A DNA stretch of 64,000 nt, taken from NCBI GenBank assembly GCA_023362775.1, contig JALMGJ010000004.1:36596929-36660928 (forward strand). The letters run 5' to 3'. The notes below the pieces were generated by a model. It was given only the letters and a program-made list of their open reading frames with translations. It did no database searches and had not been told where the DNA came from. Position numbers and translations under genes: made by a program. This DNA comes from Charina bottae. Taxonomy: Eukaryota > Chordata > Lepidosauria > Squamata > Charinaidae. This document shows positions 35,901 through 46,927 of the stretch, piece by piece; positions within the stretch are counted from its first letter, which is position 1, and each line of letters opens with the position of its first letter.

Positions 35901-38900
35901 TGGATCCCATCAATAAGGGAATTTCATCTAGTGGGGTCCAGGAGGCGGGCCTTCTCTTCAGTGGCGCCCGCCCTTTGGAATATCTTGCCCCCAGAGTTGA
36001 GGCGGGTTTCCTCCCTCCCGGCCTTCCGGAAAGATCTGAAAACCTGGTTCTGCTGCCTAGCGTGGGAGGAGAAAGGTAATAGCTCCTCCTGGGGGTGGTT
36101 AGTACCATAATGCCCTCCCCATTGTTCGAGATCGATTCGCCAGATTGGATTTTATATTTATTTATATCATATTAATAATTTGTAATTTTATATTTGTATT
36201 TTAATCTTAATTTTTATTGTAAGCCACCCAGAGTCCCCCGTTTGGGGGAGGTGGGCGGTCATATAAATTTAAATAATTAAAAAACGCCAGTATCTCAAAA
36301 GATGAAGACCTTATATTCTCCTGTTCCTGTTCCTTTTTTCTTTTTTTTTGGTGAGAATCTTTGGTAAAAGCTTTTCCAGCAAATACTTTGTTAACTGAAA
36401 CTCAAGCTAACCTGTGTATATTTCATAAAACGTTTTCAAATTTCTGTTTTCCTTTTCTCTGTAACCTTCAAATTTTTAATAAAACTTCTACAGTGTCATA
36501 TGCTGTTTGCACACCACTGCTCCACCTTTACCTGAAAGAAAGTTCTGAAGTGTTGCAACATAGCCATCCCAGGAAGACTGCTGAGAAATATTATAATAAA
36601 TTTCCAGTCCTTTTTCTCCATATACGTCTGGCCGTAACGTCACTCCTTTAATGATAAATCAAAAATAGAAGAATAAAAATGCAGCTTGTTTATCAAGCCT
36701 TTTTTACTAAATCAAGTGTGAAGTAAAATTTAAATGCAAAATATGTTTCTAGCAATGTAGTCTAGATGTCCTGAAATCTATATTCCCAAATTGCATTTGT
36801 TCTACCATCAACCTACTGATTGTGAGTGAGTGAGTGAAGCAGTCTTGAAGAATACAAGGTTAAGGTTCAGTTAATAAAAATGCATCATGCATACTTTATC
36901 CATCACTAGATGTAAAAGAGCATTATCTTTCATTTTCATTTAAATTTGTTATTTGCAACATTTTTTAATGCAAAATAATTCATACACTGGTCAAAGTGGT
37001 ACAATGCAGCTTTTGCTTGCTGTTTTTCTTCCTGTATTTAAGCTGTTGGTTTTACTGTTCTGTAGTGTGATATATTTATTCCTCTTGCATACCATAATCA
37101 TCCTAGAATGAAGAGTGGACTAAAATGCTTTTGATAAACAGTATTTATACAAGAAATCTCAATGTGTTTGATGGGGCTTTTCTCCTTATATACGTGTCTG
37201 CTCAGAAGTAAAATTATTTGAGATCAAGCTGGGTCTATAGAGTATAGGTTATTTTTTTAACCAACAGTTCATAATGCTTTGAAGAGCAATTTTGAATTTC
37301 TGTGTTTTACTTCTGTCTCGTAGTATTTTATCCCATAAATTTAGATGATATGTTCCCCTTATCTATAAAATAACTGGGTCATATAGGTTTGATAAAAAAA
37401 TGGGAAACAATGTAAAAATACCTGGTGATTTTAATCGATCTTGATAGTCCGGTGTATATGGATTAAGTGTCTTCATTAAAGAATAGATAGCAAGTGAGAA
37501 CACCCCAGTCATTACCACATAGAATGCAACATAGTATAGACTAATCCATACTGTAAGAAAACAACACAAATAGATTTTAAAAAATAAAAGGATGTTCATT
37601 AATCTGGATCAATAATTTAATTCAAACAAATTACTGCATGTCATCAGATGTTGAAATTGTAGTTCAAATTGAATTGTTCAGAATGCGCTCAGCACTGGAA
37701 TTCCTGCAGTAAATAATGAGTGGAATGGGAAGAATAGGATGTGGAGGCTAGAATATCAGTGCTACTTCGCTTTCTAGACTTGGGATGACCAAATGGATGC
37801 CATTTGTTAGCCATAACCGTGCTGTATAACAAAGTACAGAGTTCAATTCGCTTCAGCACACTCTAAGTTTTGAAAATCTCCAAACCAATTCCAAGCCGAT
37901 AAAGTGTATTAGTTAATCCTTACTCTGGATCCTTACTCTGGAAATAAATGTGACAGCTATTGGATTCTAAAAGGGGAAAAGAGAAATTCTCCAAGTAACT
38001 TGAGCTGGATTAAAGTTTACATATACAAATTGGTACACTACCAAATAGTGCTTGGTAACCTGCTGGGACATCTCAGACCAATTAAGTTTCTCCTTCAGGA
38101 ATTGTGTATTGGTGAATAAAATATGAAAAAGGAATTACAGTAGACTCATTGGAAGACAAAAGACAGCTCTAAGCAACTAGAAGAACCAAAAAAAAGTATT
38201 TTAGTACTATGCAGATTGCAAACTACATTTGAGATTTTCATAAACGGGTCTGCTGTTCCAAATTAGAAATATTCTCAGCCAGCTCTCTCCTACACAGGGA
38301 CACACACACTCCTTGCTTTCCTAGAACGTGTTTCCAAATCAAGACCAAAGGAAAATGCTGACATGTTTCTTTTTTCTGGGCCCTTTTAGAGTAATGTTTC
38401 ATTCTGCTCATGTTTTACAAAGCCAGTTGTCTCATCTCCAAGGAAGCAGCATTGTGGTTTCTGGGGGTATTTGTGACCATAAAATGTGTTTGGAGTTTTC
38501 TCTCTGAGATGAACAGAAATCTCAGCCTGGGAATTTCTGAGATAAAGACTGAAATATGGCAAGCTGGAAACCAAGTAGGATAGAGTTGAGGATACAGGGG
38601 GTCCTCAGCCTTATCCAATCCTTGGCCCTTGCAATATGATTTGAAAGCATAATCTAAATTAGGTTTAAAATTTTCCAAGTGTTTTCCTTTTTGAATGAAT
38701 ACATTTAAAAAGAAATAGAAAAGCTGTGAAAGCCAGTCTGATTGAGAAGGCATTTGGAGTCATCTCAATTCTATTGCTCTATATAAGAAATTTATATCAA
38801 CTTGAATGCTAGTGTGGTTCTCAGAATTATTTTTAATAAGTAATTACTAGCTCCTCCAAATATTTGGGTAATTGACTTCACTGTTCTGTAAAGCAGCTTT

Positions 38901-39090
38901 CATTCTTAATTACTGATCTTAAAACAAGTCCCAGAAATTCTAAAATCATACTTTTTTTTAATGTTTGTTACCACATACCCCAGTTAATCAAAGTTCTTCC
39001 CATTAACTGTCCTGTGTCTGGATTCCATAAAAAACGCTGGAAATTTTCCATTCTTTGGCTGCAGGTCTTCTTTTCATTTAAAGTTGCCAT
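32908..39090 (-). CDS. ATP4B: Gastric H+/K+-ATPase beta subunit, 7 exons
   Basis: The glycoprotein beta subunit stabilises and traffics the gastric proton pump in parietal (oxyntic) cells. Exons on the - strand: 39090-38979, 37550-37422, 36645-36532, 34409-34210, 33818-33762, 33261-33166, 33069-32908. Phases join to 289 residues (human about 291). The protein is type II: a 37-residue cytoplasmic N-terminus ([14 protein letters not shown]...), one membrane segment at about 38-63, then an ectodomain. Six ectodomain cysteines (131, 152, 162, 178, 201, 261) fit the three disulphides of P-type ATPase beta subunits. The TPDYQD and [13 protein letters not shown] motifs are conserved. There are nine N-glycosylation sequons. 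Position 20, a tyrosine in mammals, is phenylalanine. It is assigned as ATP4B rather than ATP1B by sequence ([21 protein letters not shown], PYYGxKAQPxYxNPLVA) and by lying convergent with TFDP1. Confidence 0.96.
35890..36285 (+). repeat. L2-type LINE 3' end in an ATP4B intron
   Basis: Decayed L2 C-terminal coding (GTGGGGTCCAGGAGGCGGG, CCTTTGGAATATCTTGCC) then the 3' UTR AAGCCACCCAGAGTCCCC ... GAGGTGGGCGGTCATATAA. Antisense to ATP4B, between its exons 3 and 4. Confidence 0.8.
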
Positions 39091-39170
39091 TTTCCACCTT
39101 GAGATCTAGCAGCTGCAGAAACCAAGCTCTTCTACTGGTGCCCAAGGATTTGGCAAGATACCTATTTTGG

Positions 39171-39177
39171 TTTTATA
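39171..39177 (-). promoter_or_regulatory. ATP4B: TATA box of ATP4B
   Basis: TATAAAA on the - strand, about 81 bp upstream of the start codon. Transcription would begin near 39145, giving a 5' UTR of about 55 bases. Confidence 0.65.
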
Positions 39178-39226
39178 CCATTTTCCCCTGAAGGTCATGC
39201 GGATTATATTCATCAACAGCAAAAGT

Positions 39227-39281
39227 TGATAACAGCATATACCTGCCCACAATCACTTTTTTTTTAAGGTAACTTGATAAG
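39227..39281 (-). promoter_or_regulatory. ATP4B: Two GATA motifs upstream of ATP4B
   Basis: The + strand shows TGATAAC at 39227-39233 and TGATAAG at 39275-39281, about 80 and 130 bp upstream of the inferred start site. GATA factors are known to bind H+/K+-ATPase subunit gene promoters in parietal cells. An inverted CCAAT (ATTGG, 39294-39298) lies just beyond. Confidence 0.45.
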
Positions 39282-39661
39282 CAAAATTTTTTGATTGGTT
39301 AACAGCTAAAAGCCATCAAACGTTCTTTTCTCTTGATGTTACTTATTTTTCAGAGCGTGTGATGCCTTCAACACAATCGGTGTTATCAAAGCAGATACAA
39401 TAGTAAAGCTTCCCTGGATAAGCTGCAGGCATTGTATCTACGTAGTTTTATAGCGTTCCTGTCAACACTTGTTCAAGTGGAGATTTCTGTGGAACATTCC
39501 AATTACAGTTCATAGCTTCTTATAAGCAGACAAATTGTATTTGATTCTTGAAGTAAAACGACTGAACAACTGGTATTGTCCTCTGCTGATACTGTTTTTG
39601 CAGCCACAGTAAGTGATGCTAAAGCCAAAAACATGAACGTGTCTGAAGAACTGGAGAGTTA

Positions 39662-41278
39662 CAGTGCACTTGGAAAGTATTCAGACCCCCTTCACTTTTT
39701 TCAATTATGTTGCAGCCTGATACTACAATCGTTCAAATTCATGTTTTGTCACATTAATCTACACTCGGTACCCCATAATGACAAAGTGAAAACAGAATTT
39801 CAGAAGTGTCTGTAAATTTATCAAAAAGGAGAAACTGAAATACCACATGTACATAAGTATTCAGACCCTTTACTCAGTACTTTGTTGAAGCACCTTTGGC
39901 AGCAATTACAGCCTCGAGTCCTTTTCGGTATGACGCGACAAGCTTTGCACACCTGGATTGGGGGATTTTCTGCCATTCTTTGCAAATCCTCAAGCTCAAT
40001 CAGGTTGGATGGGGACCGTCGGTGGACAGCCATTTTCAGGTCTCTCCAGAGATGTATAATAGGGTTCAAGTCAGGGCTCTGGCTGGGCCACTCTAGGACA
40101 TTCACAGAGTTGTCCCTAAGCCATTCCTGTGTTGTCTTGGCTGTGTGCTTAAGATCGTTGTCATGTTGAAAGGTGAACCTTCGGCCCAGTCTCAGGTCCT
40201 GAGCGCTGTGGGACAGGTTTTCATTGAGGATATCTCTGTACTTTGCTCCATTCAGCTTTCCCTCAACCCTGACCAGTCTACCAGTCCCTGCTGTTGAAAA
40301 ACACCCCCACAGCATGATGCTGCCACCACCATGCTTCACTGTTGGGATGGTATTGGGCAGGTGATGAGCGGTGCCTGGTTTCCTCCTGACCTAACGTTTA
40401 GAATTGAGGCCAAACAGTTCAATCTTGGTTTCATCAGACCAGAGAATCTTGTTCCTCACAGTCTGAGAGTCCTTCAGGTGCATTTTTGCAAACTCCAGGC
40501 TTTCATGTGTTTTGCACTGAGGAGAGGCTTCCGTCTAGCCACTCTGCCATAAAGCCCAGATTGGTGGAGGGCTGCAGTGATGGCTGTCTTCTGGAACTTT
40601 GTCCCATCTCCACACAGGCTCTTGAGCTCAGTCAGAGTGACCATTGGGTTCTTGGTCACCTCTCTTACTAAGGCTCTTCTCCCCCGATTGCTCAGTTTGG
40701 CCAGGCGACCAGCTCTTGGAAGGGTCCTGGTTGTGCCAAACTCCTTCCATTTGAGAATTATGGAGGCCACTGTGCTCTTGGGAACCTTCAGTGCAGCAGA
40801 AATGTTTTTGTAGCCGTCCCCAGATCTGTGCCTTGCAATAATCCTGTCTCCGAGCTCTGCAGGCAGTTCCTTTGACCTCATGGCTTTTTCTCTGATACAG
40901 TATGCATTGTCCGCTGTGAGGCCTTCTATAGAGAGGTGTGTGCCTTTCCAAATCATGTCCAATCAATTTAATTTACCACAGGTGGACTCCAACCAAGGTG
41001 TAGGAACAGCTCAGCAACTATCAAGAGAAATGGGAGGTGCCTGAGCTAAATTTCAAGTGTTGTTGCAAAGGGTCTGAATACTTACGTACATGTATTTCAG
41101 TTTCTCCTTTTTGATAAATTTACAGACACTTCTGAAATTCTGTTTTCACTTTATCATTATGGGGTACTGAGTGTAGATTAATGTGACAAAACATGAATTT
41201 GAACAATTGTAGTATCAGGCTGCAACATAACAACATTGAAACAAGTGAAGGGGGTCTGAATACTTTCCGAATGCACTG
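39662..41278 (-). mobile_element. Tc1-like transposon of teleost type, nearly full length but inactive
   Basis: Terminal repeats CAGTGCACTTGGAAAGTATT and, inverted, CAGTGCATTCGGAAAGTATT, with TA duplications at 39660-39661 and 41279-41280; 1,617 bp. The - strand transposase begins at about 40881 (MRSKELPAELGDRI) with paired HTH regions. It carries WSDETKIELFG (first Asp) and FQHDNDLKHTAK (second Asp), and has SPDLNPIIHLW where the family has NPIEHLW, so the third catalytic acid is lost. The coding is split into separate frames by indels near 40,330-40,490. The nucleotide pattern is that of the abundant fish Tc1 elements. Confidence 0.9.
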
Positions 41279-41492
41279 TATAGCAAGCCAAAACAAGTAA
41301 AACCCTAAGATTAAAATCTTACTACTGCTTGCTATATTCAATAGCACTTAATTTTGATTAGACATACATATATAGTATTGCACTTGAGATCTTATTTACA
41401 TGTATTTTTGATGAGCAATTGAGTAGAACATGATTAGCACGCTTATCAAAGCTAAAATTGTTTAAAATGAATATATATTCAAAATCACTGCA

Positions 41493-41645
41493 AGCCAGCA
41501 TGGTGCAGTGGGTAAGGTGCTAGACTGGGTGTGGGAAAACCCAGGTTCCAGTCCTCACTTAGGCACAGAATTGAGCTGGGTGGCCTTGGGCCAGTCACTC
41601 ATGCTCAGCCCCAAAACAACAACAGGCTTGTGGCAAGCCAGCTGT
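41493..41645 (+). repeat. tRNA-derived SINE, divergent
   Basis: AGCCAGCATGGTGCAGTGGG head, GGTTCCAGTCCTCAC B-box-like stretch, GAGCTGGGTGGCCTTGGGCC core. Related to but distinct from the Sauria copies. Confidence 0.6.
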
Positions 41646-41814
41646 AGAGCAAACCCCTTGTCACATCATGCATTGATGTCTTTGCCATGTGAACTACATG
41701 TAAGCATAGTACGAACAAGTAGATCTTGTAGCCAAGTGGACAAATGCTAGGGCGGGGATTATTTATTTATTTATTCAAAATCATTTTTTTTTTCAGGGTG
41801 GTCAAGTATGACTA

Positions 41815-41995
41815 CAATTCAAATGTTTGGAGGAGAGACTACAAGGCTCTCCCAGGCATGTGGACCAGACTAGGAGTTGGGGGTCCGATGGGGAACATCC
41901 TGGAGGAAGCTGGCAGGCCACTTCCATCTTTTGGGCAAGAAAGCAACATGGTCATGACCATGTAATCTAGCTCAACTTGATGGCAACTTACATTT
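41815..41995 (+). repeat. Probable SINE tail fragment
   Basis: GGCAGGCCACTTCCATCTTT then GGGCAAGAAAGCAACATGG and CAACTTGATGGCAACTT recall the GGCAAACCACTTC...GCCAAGAAAACTGC tail of the SINE at 66-298. No head was identified. Confidence 0.35.
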
Positions 41996-42227
41996 TCTGG
42001 TGGTCAGGGCTCATGCCTAGTGGATAAGTGCAAAGTGACACAAAAGACAACCATTTCCTGTGTCTGAGGCATGGCGCTTATGAGCCAGACAGACATATCT
42101 ACTAAATACTGTTCATTCTTAACCAGTCAAAATTAGTCCTCCTCTTACAATACATGCTGTGATTTTTAAAAATTTCATTGCCTTAATTAGGGTATTCCTC
42201 CCATTCCATTATAAAGGTTATGTAAGG

Positions 42228-42455
42228 TAGGGGTGGTCATCCTTTTGATGGCCAAGAAACAACCTTAAAATTTGAGAGATGAGAGCTGGGAAGTGAATCT
42301 GAAGGGAATTGGGGGTGTATTTTTTTATAACTTTCCCATTTTCCACTTCAAATGGCTGGAAACTAAGCAGTCGGCTTTTTGTAATCATGGTCAAAGAGGG
42401 CACTCAGATTTCCAAGGTCATTTGCAGTCCTGGAGCTGCAAGTTACCCATCCCTG
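42228..42455. mobile_element. Short hAT-like MITE
   Basis: Left end TAGGGGTGGTCATCC and right end GTTACCCATCCCTG are imperfect inverted repeats. The flanking octamers ATGTAAGG and ATTTAAGT match at 6 of 8. Non-coding. Confidence 0.5.
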
Positions 42456-43689
42456 ATTTAAGTAGAATTTAAGACAAAACATCTCCAGCACCATTTTCTC
42501 AAAATGGAAATGAATTTGTTGTGGTGACTTTTATTCCAGTATTATACTGTTGTTATGTTTCAAAAAAGTCAAATATTCTGGGCTATCTATCTATCTATCT
42601 ATTTATTTAAAAGACTTACGTGGCCACCCATATTAAGAACCACAACCCTGGGCAGCTCACAAAAAAATAAAAACAAAACATCCTGACAACCGTAATAAAA
42701 ACTATAGGATTCCTGGCCAAGATAAAGCGTGTTAAGTTCTCTATTTTTATTGAAGTTTGATTTTCAGAACTCTTCTATACATTCCATGTCTGTGTTTAGT
42801 GAGGTGTATCGTATGCTGTACTGTACTTTAATCCTGTAGTTATGATTGCTTCCTGTGATAGTGAAATCATGAAAAATACCTGTGGAGTATTCTTATACTG
42901 GTCCACAGGAAATATTTGCATATATGTTGGTTCAGTGTTTTTGCGCAGTCGAGATAATTTGAAATATGTACACTCTTTTACTTGTCCTTCAAATATTACA
43001 CCCTGTACTCAAGATAATCTCACTAATTCAGTATTGCAGCTTCAACCCAAGTCCCTAATTTTACTTTTTTTTTTTTTTTGGTCTCTTATGTAAGATTGTT
43101 ATATCAGTTGCTTACTTAAGAAATATCTAGCTATGCATGTACAAGGAATTTTTCATTGGCCCTTGGGAGATGTTTTCCACGTAATATTTCTTTGTTGTAC
43201 TTTGTATAGTATCAGAACACACTGATTACTTTTCATTTGTTGCCCTTGAATTCATGAGTGACACAAAGGACAGCCAAACTTCCTTGTGAAGGTTACAGGA
43301 GAAATTGTATGAGAAAGTATTAAAAGTGAGGTAAGGTAACAGTTCCAAATATACTAGTTCAATCTTTGCTTCATTTAGTGCTGCAGAATTAGAACATGGA
43401 CTCAGCTAAGGGCATTGTTACATGCTTAGAAGTTTCAGGGTTCTGCCTTACTGCATTGTACTGTTAACTTAGTCAGATATACCTGCTCTGAAAGAAGTGG
43501 TTTATACATCTTAAAAGCCATGGCTTGTAAAATAAACAATAAATGTCTAGGTTCACGCATCGCATTAAGCCACACAAGTCATGATTAACAAATTGCAGTG
43601 ACTAGGTTTGTACAACATTCTAAACCAAAACAAATGGAGAGTTTTTTGAACTCTCCATTCCAAAGCTCAATTTTTTTAAAAAAAAAAGT

Positions 43690-45004
43690 CACAACTCAAA
43701 AGGACTCTATTATAAACTAGTTATTTGGTAGCAAATCTGATGGCAAAAAAAATCAAAACCATTTACCGATGGTGAGTTTATTAAGCAATGTATGGAAAGT
43801 GTGGCAGATATAATCTGTTCTGATAAAATTTTTTGCTAAAATCAGTTTTAAAATCAGTGCAACTCACGTTTGATGAAGTATCACTGCATTCTACATCAAG
43901 AAAATTTATGCGCGAAAGCTTTTAAAATGGACAATGTCATGCAAATTGTCATCAAAGCAGTGAATTTCATAAGGGCCAAGGGATTGAATCATCGCCAATT
44001 CCAGGAGTTCCTTAAAAGCATGGATGCTGATTATGGGAACATCATTTACTTTTCTGAAGTATGGTGGCTAAGTCGGGGTAAAATGCTGAAAAGATGTTAT
44101 GATTTGCAAAATGAAATCAAGTTGTTTATGGAATGAAAAAGAAAATTTGTGCCAGAACTTGAAGATGAAAAATGGCTCACAGATTTAGCATTTTTGGTGG
44201 ATTTGACCGCTCATTTAAATGAGTTAAACATGCTTCTTCAAGGTGAAAACCAACTTATCACTGCGATGTTTCAAGCCATAACAGCGTTTGAAATGAAACT
44301 TAAAGTATGGCAAGCTCAAGTTATGGAAAATAATTTTATACGTTTTAATACGTTGGCTAAACACAGTCCTGTGAAAAGCGAGAAATATGCAGCCTTGCTT
44401 TTCGGTTTGATACAGGAATTTGAGAACAGGTTTCAAGGTTTCTGGAAAAATCATCAATATTTTGGTATATTTTCAACTCCATTTTCACTCAACATAACTA
44501 CATTACCTCTGACTTTTCAAATGGAATGCATAGAGTTGCAATCAGACATTCAACTCAAAGGAAAATTTGATCATGTCTCTCTACTGGACTTTTATAAGAC
44601 CTATCTTCCCAGAGAAAAATATCCCTCGCTTCACAATCACACCTTATTCATGACATCGCTTTTTGGCAGCACTTACATTTGTGAGCAACTATTTTCAAGG
44701 ATGAAGCACATGAAGAGTAAAATTAGAATTAAAATTTCTGACAAGCACCTTCAGAACTCACTGAGAATTGCAACCACTGTCATCGAACCAGACATTGATG
44801 CATTAGTTTCACAAGAACAAGGTCAAATATCCCACTAGTTTTATGTTGCCCTCTTTTTTTAAAATTTATAATAAAAAATATAAAAAAATAAATGAAGTTT
44901 TATTACTTATATACATTAACTATATTATATATTTTATGTGTGGGCCAAGACAATTCCCCTTCACTCAGTGTGGCCCAGGGAAGCCAAAAGGTTGGACACC
45001 CCTG
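43690..45004 (+). pseudogene. hAT (Charlie-like) transposase pseudogene, internally deleted
   Basis: The 5' part (about 43725-43840) encodes KSKPFTDGEFIKQCMESVAD, the N-terminal signature of hAT transposases related to ZBED/GTF2IRD2 proteins. It then jumps to the distal domain with YHCILHQENLC and VWWLSRGKML. After one stop, a 229-codon frame (44149-44838) runs to the hATC dimerisation region (FGSTYICEQLFSRMKHMKSK). The central catalytic part between these is missing. The 3' terminus GGTTGGACACCCCTG ends at 45004. No matching 5' terminus was found. Confidence 0.75.
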
Positions 45005-45036
45005 GCCTAGTCCTAAAAGTCAAAGAGCAGAGTGAA

Positions 45037-45245
45037 AAAATGGGACTGAAATATAAAGAAGACCAATCTAATGACAACAGGTAGAACAACCAGCCTTAGA
45101 AGTGACAATGAAGATATTAAAGTGGTTGATAGCTTCTGCCTTTTAGGATCAACCATCAACAGTAAAGGAACAAGCAGTCAAGAAATATGCTGCAGACTAG
45201 CACTTGGTAGAGCAGCCATGAAGGCCTTGGAAAAGATATTCAAAT
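45037..45245 (+). pseudogene. BovB/RTE LINE reverse-transcriptase fragment
   Basis: The frame encodes DNEDIKVVDSFCLLGSTINS followed by an LALGRAAMKAL segment, matching the DSFxFLGSTIS...RRLAIGRAAM region of BovB. A BovB-like 3' terminal piece (GTTGCTAGGAGTTGAAAAC, CAACTTGATGGCAC) resumes at about 45412-45450, beyond an inserted CAGGTAGT-family fragment. Confidence 0.7.
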
Positions 45246-45277
45246 GATCAGAATCGTGCAAGCCATGGTATTCCCTG

Positions 45278-45405
45278 TGATCACGTGACTGCAGGGGCAC
45301 TACAAGGACTGTAACTTTGAGGACCGGCTGTAACTACCACTCATTCAGCACTGTCATAACTTCAAATGGTCACGGAATGAATGGTCATTAAACGAGGACT
45401 GCCTG
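45278..45405. repeat. CAGGTAGT-family element, right part, inside BovB sequence
   Basis: GATCACGTGACTGCAGGGGC ... CTTCAAATGGTCACGGAATG ... AACGAGGACTGCCTG matches the right half of the copies at 21030 and 23670. Confidence 0.6.
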
Positions 45406-46927
45406 TGTGTGGTTGCTAGGAGTTGAAAACAACTTGATGGCACATAATCAGGAATTATGGTCTGGAGGAAAAGGATGTATTAGACTTTACTATATAGTAT
45501 TGTCTACCTGAACTCGCTGTTTTCCCCACTGTAGAAAATTAGAGCAATTGGAGGTGGGGGTACATTGGCAAAATGGTGGAAAGGAAAATGTTTAACCTCC
45601 CTCCCCCTCAGACATAGGAGGCACTACTATAGCACCATTTTCCCCTCTCTAATCTGTCATAAACTGTTTGCCGCTAACCAACAATTGTCTTCAATTCTAC
45701 TGGCCTGGAAAAGTTGAAAATGAGATTCCAGTTCAAGTCTGCCTCTGGCAGTGGCACTCTATTGAACATATATGTGGAATATACATATATTAAGGGAAGC
45801 TGGATTGGAAGATGACAACTTTGGGCCCATTACTTTATCTCAACCCAAACTATCTCGTAGGGGAGGTGTGAAGGGAAAGAATAGTGTACCTACAGTAGAA
45901 GATAGAGGGCTATCTACATTGCATTGAGCTTGTACAAAAGAAGGTGAGATATAAATCTACAAATAATGCATCCTGCGAAACAGTCACTTCTCCCTCCGAA
46001 CCAACCAACCAGTGCAAATAATAGAATTCAGGAATACACTCCGATTGGTCTCTGACCCTGCTTGCTGCCATGAAAAACATGAACTTCCTTTTCCTTTGTA
46101 TGCCCCCTTCCATACAAAAGGGAAAGAAAATAGATTGCTAGTGCAACCTCTATCTTTTTATCACATGTTAGGTAAATTTGGCTGGTTGGTTGCAAAAGTA
46201 TCTGTGCAATTACTACAAGGGACAATTATCTGGTTGCCTATTTAAAAGCAAAGCAAATCTTTATTATTACATTCACTGAACAATATTACAAGTATTAATA
46301 GTAACAGATTTAGAGGCATATTGGTACAAAAAGTGAAGTAATATGAGAGGGAACAAATCACCATAGAGCCAGATATAGAACTGCCTGCAAAATAGCATGT
46401 AGGAAAGAGAGACACACACACCCTATTCTTAATCAGATGTTAGCTGTTAGTGAATTCTGCTTGCTGTTACAAAGAATTTGGCTGCAGAAACTTATTAGTG
46501 ACTTGGCTGAAGAAAAGAAGATGGACCTAACATCTGATTGAACAAGAAAACCTATGTTGAGGCATTGTTATTACAGGTATATATTCTGTAAAAAGTCCCC
46601 TCACAATATAATAAAACATAGGCCAGCAAAGTTGCTGCTCCATCACGACAAGGGGATAATCTTTTTGCATACTGAGGTTGAAATCTGCCCTCAGGAACTG
46701 CTGAGAGTATAGTAACTGAAGTGGGAAAGCATGAAAACTTTGCAATATGTAAGTACTGTAAGCTGATCCAAGTAACTACTGTAGCTGATTGTAAACTATT
46801 CAGTGTATTTGGGTATTCTGCCTCCTTCAATTTGCAATTCCTTTCAGAATCCTTTGTTTGAGCATGGCACTTGGCTGATTGAAGCTCAAGGTCAACAGCA
46901 CCTCAGGGGAGAGACTGTGGTGCAGCA

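Noticed and set aside
32908..39090. Assignment as ATP1B3 or another Na+/K+-ATPase beta subunit.
   Set aside because: The N-terminal [24 protein letters not shown] and [14 protein letters not shown] stretches and the linkage to TFDP1 identify ATP4B.
39576..40966. Several + strand open frames in the Tc1 region.
   Set aside because: Antisense shadows of the transposase, which reads on the - strand.
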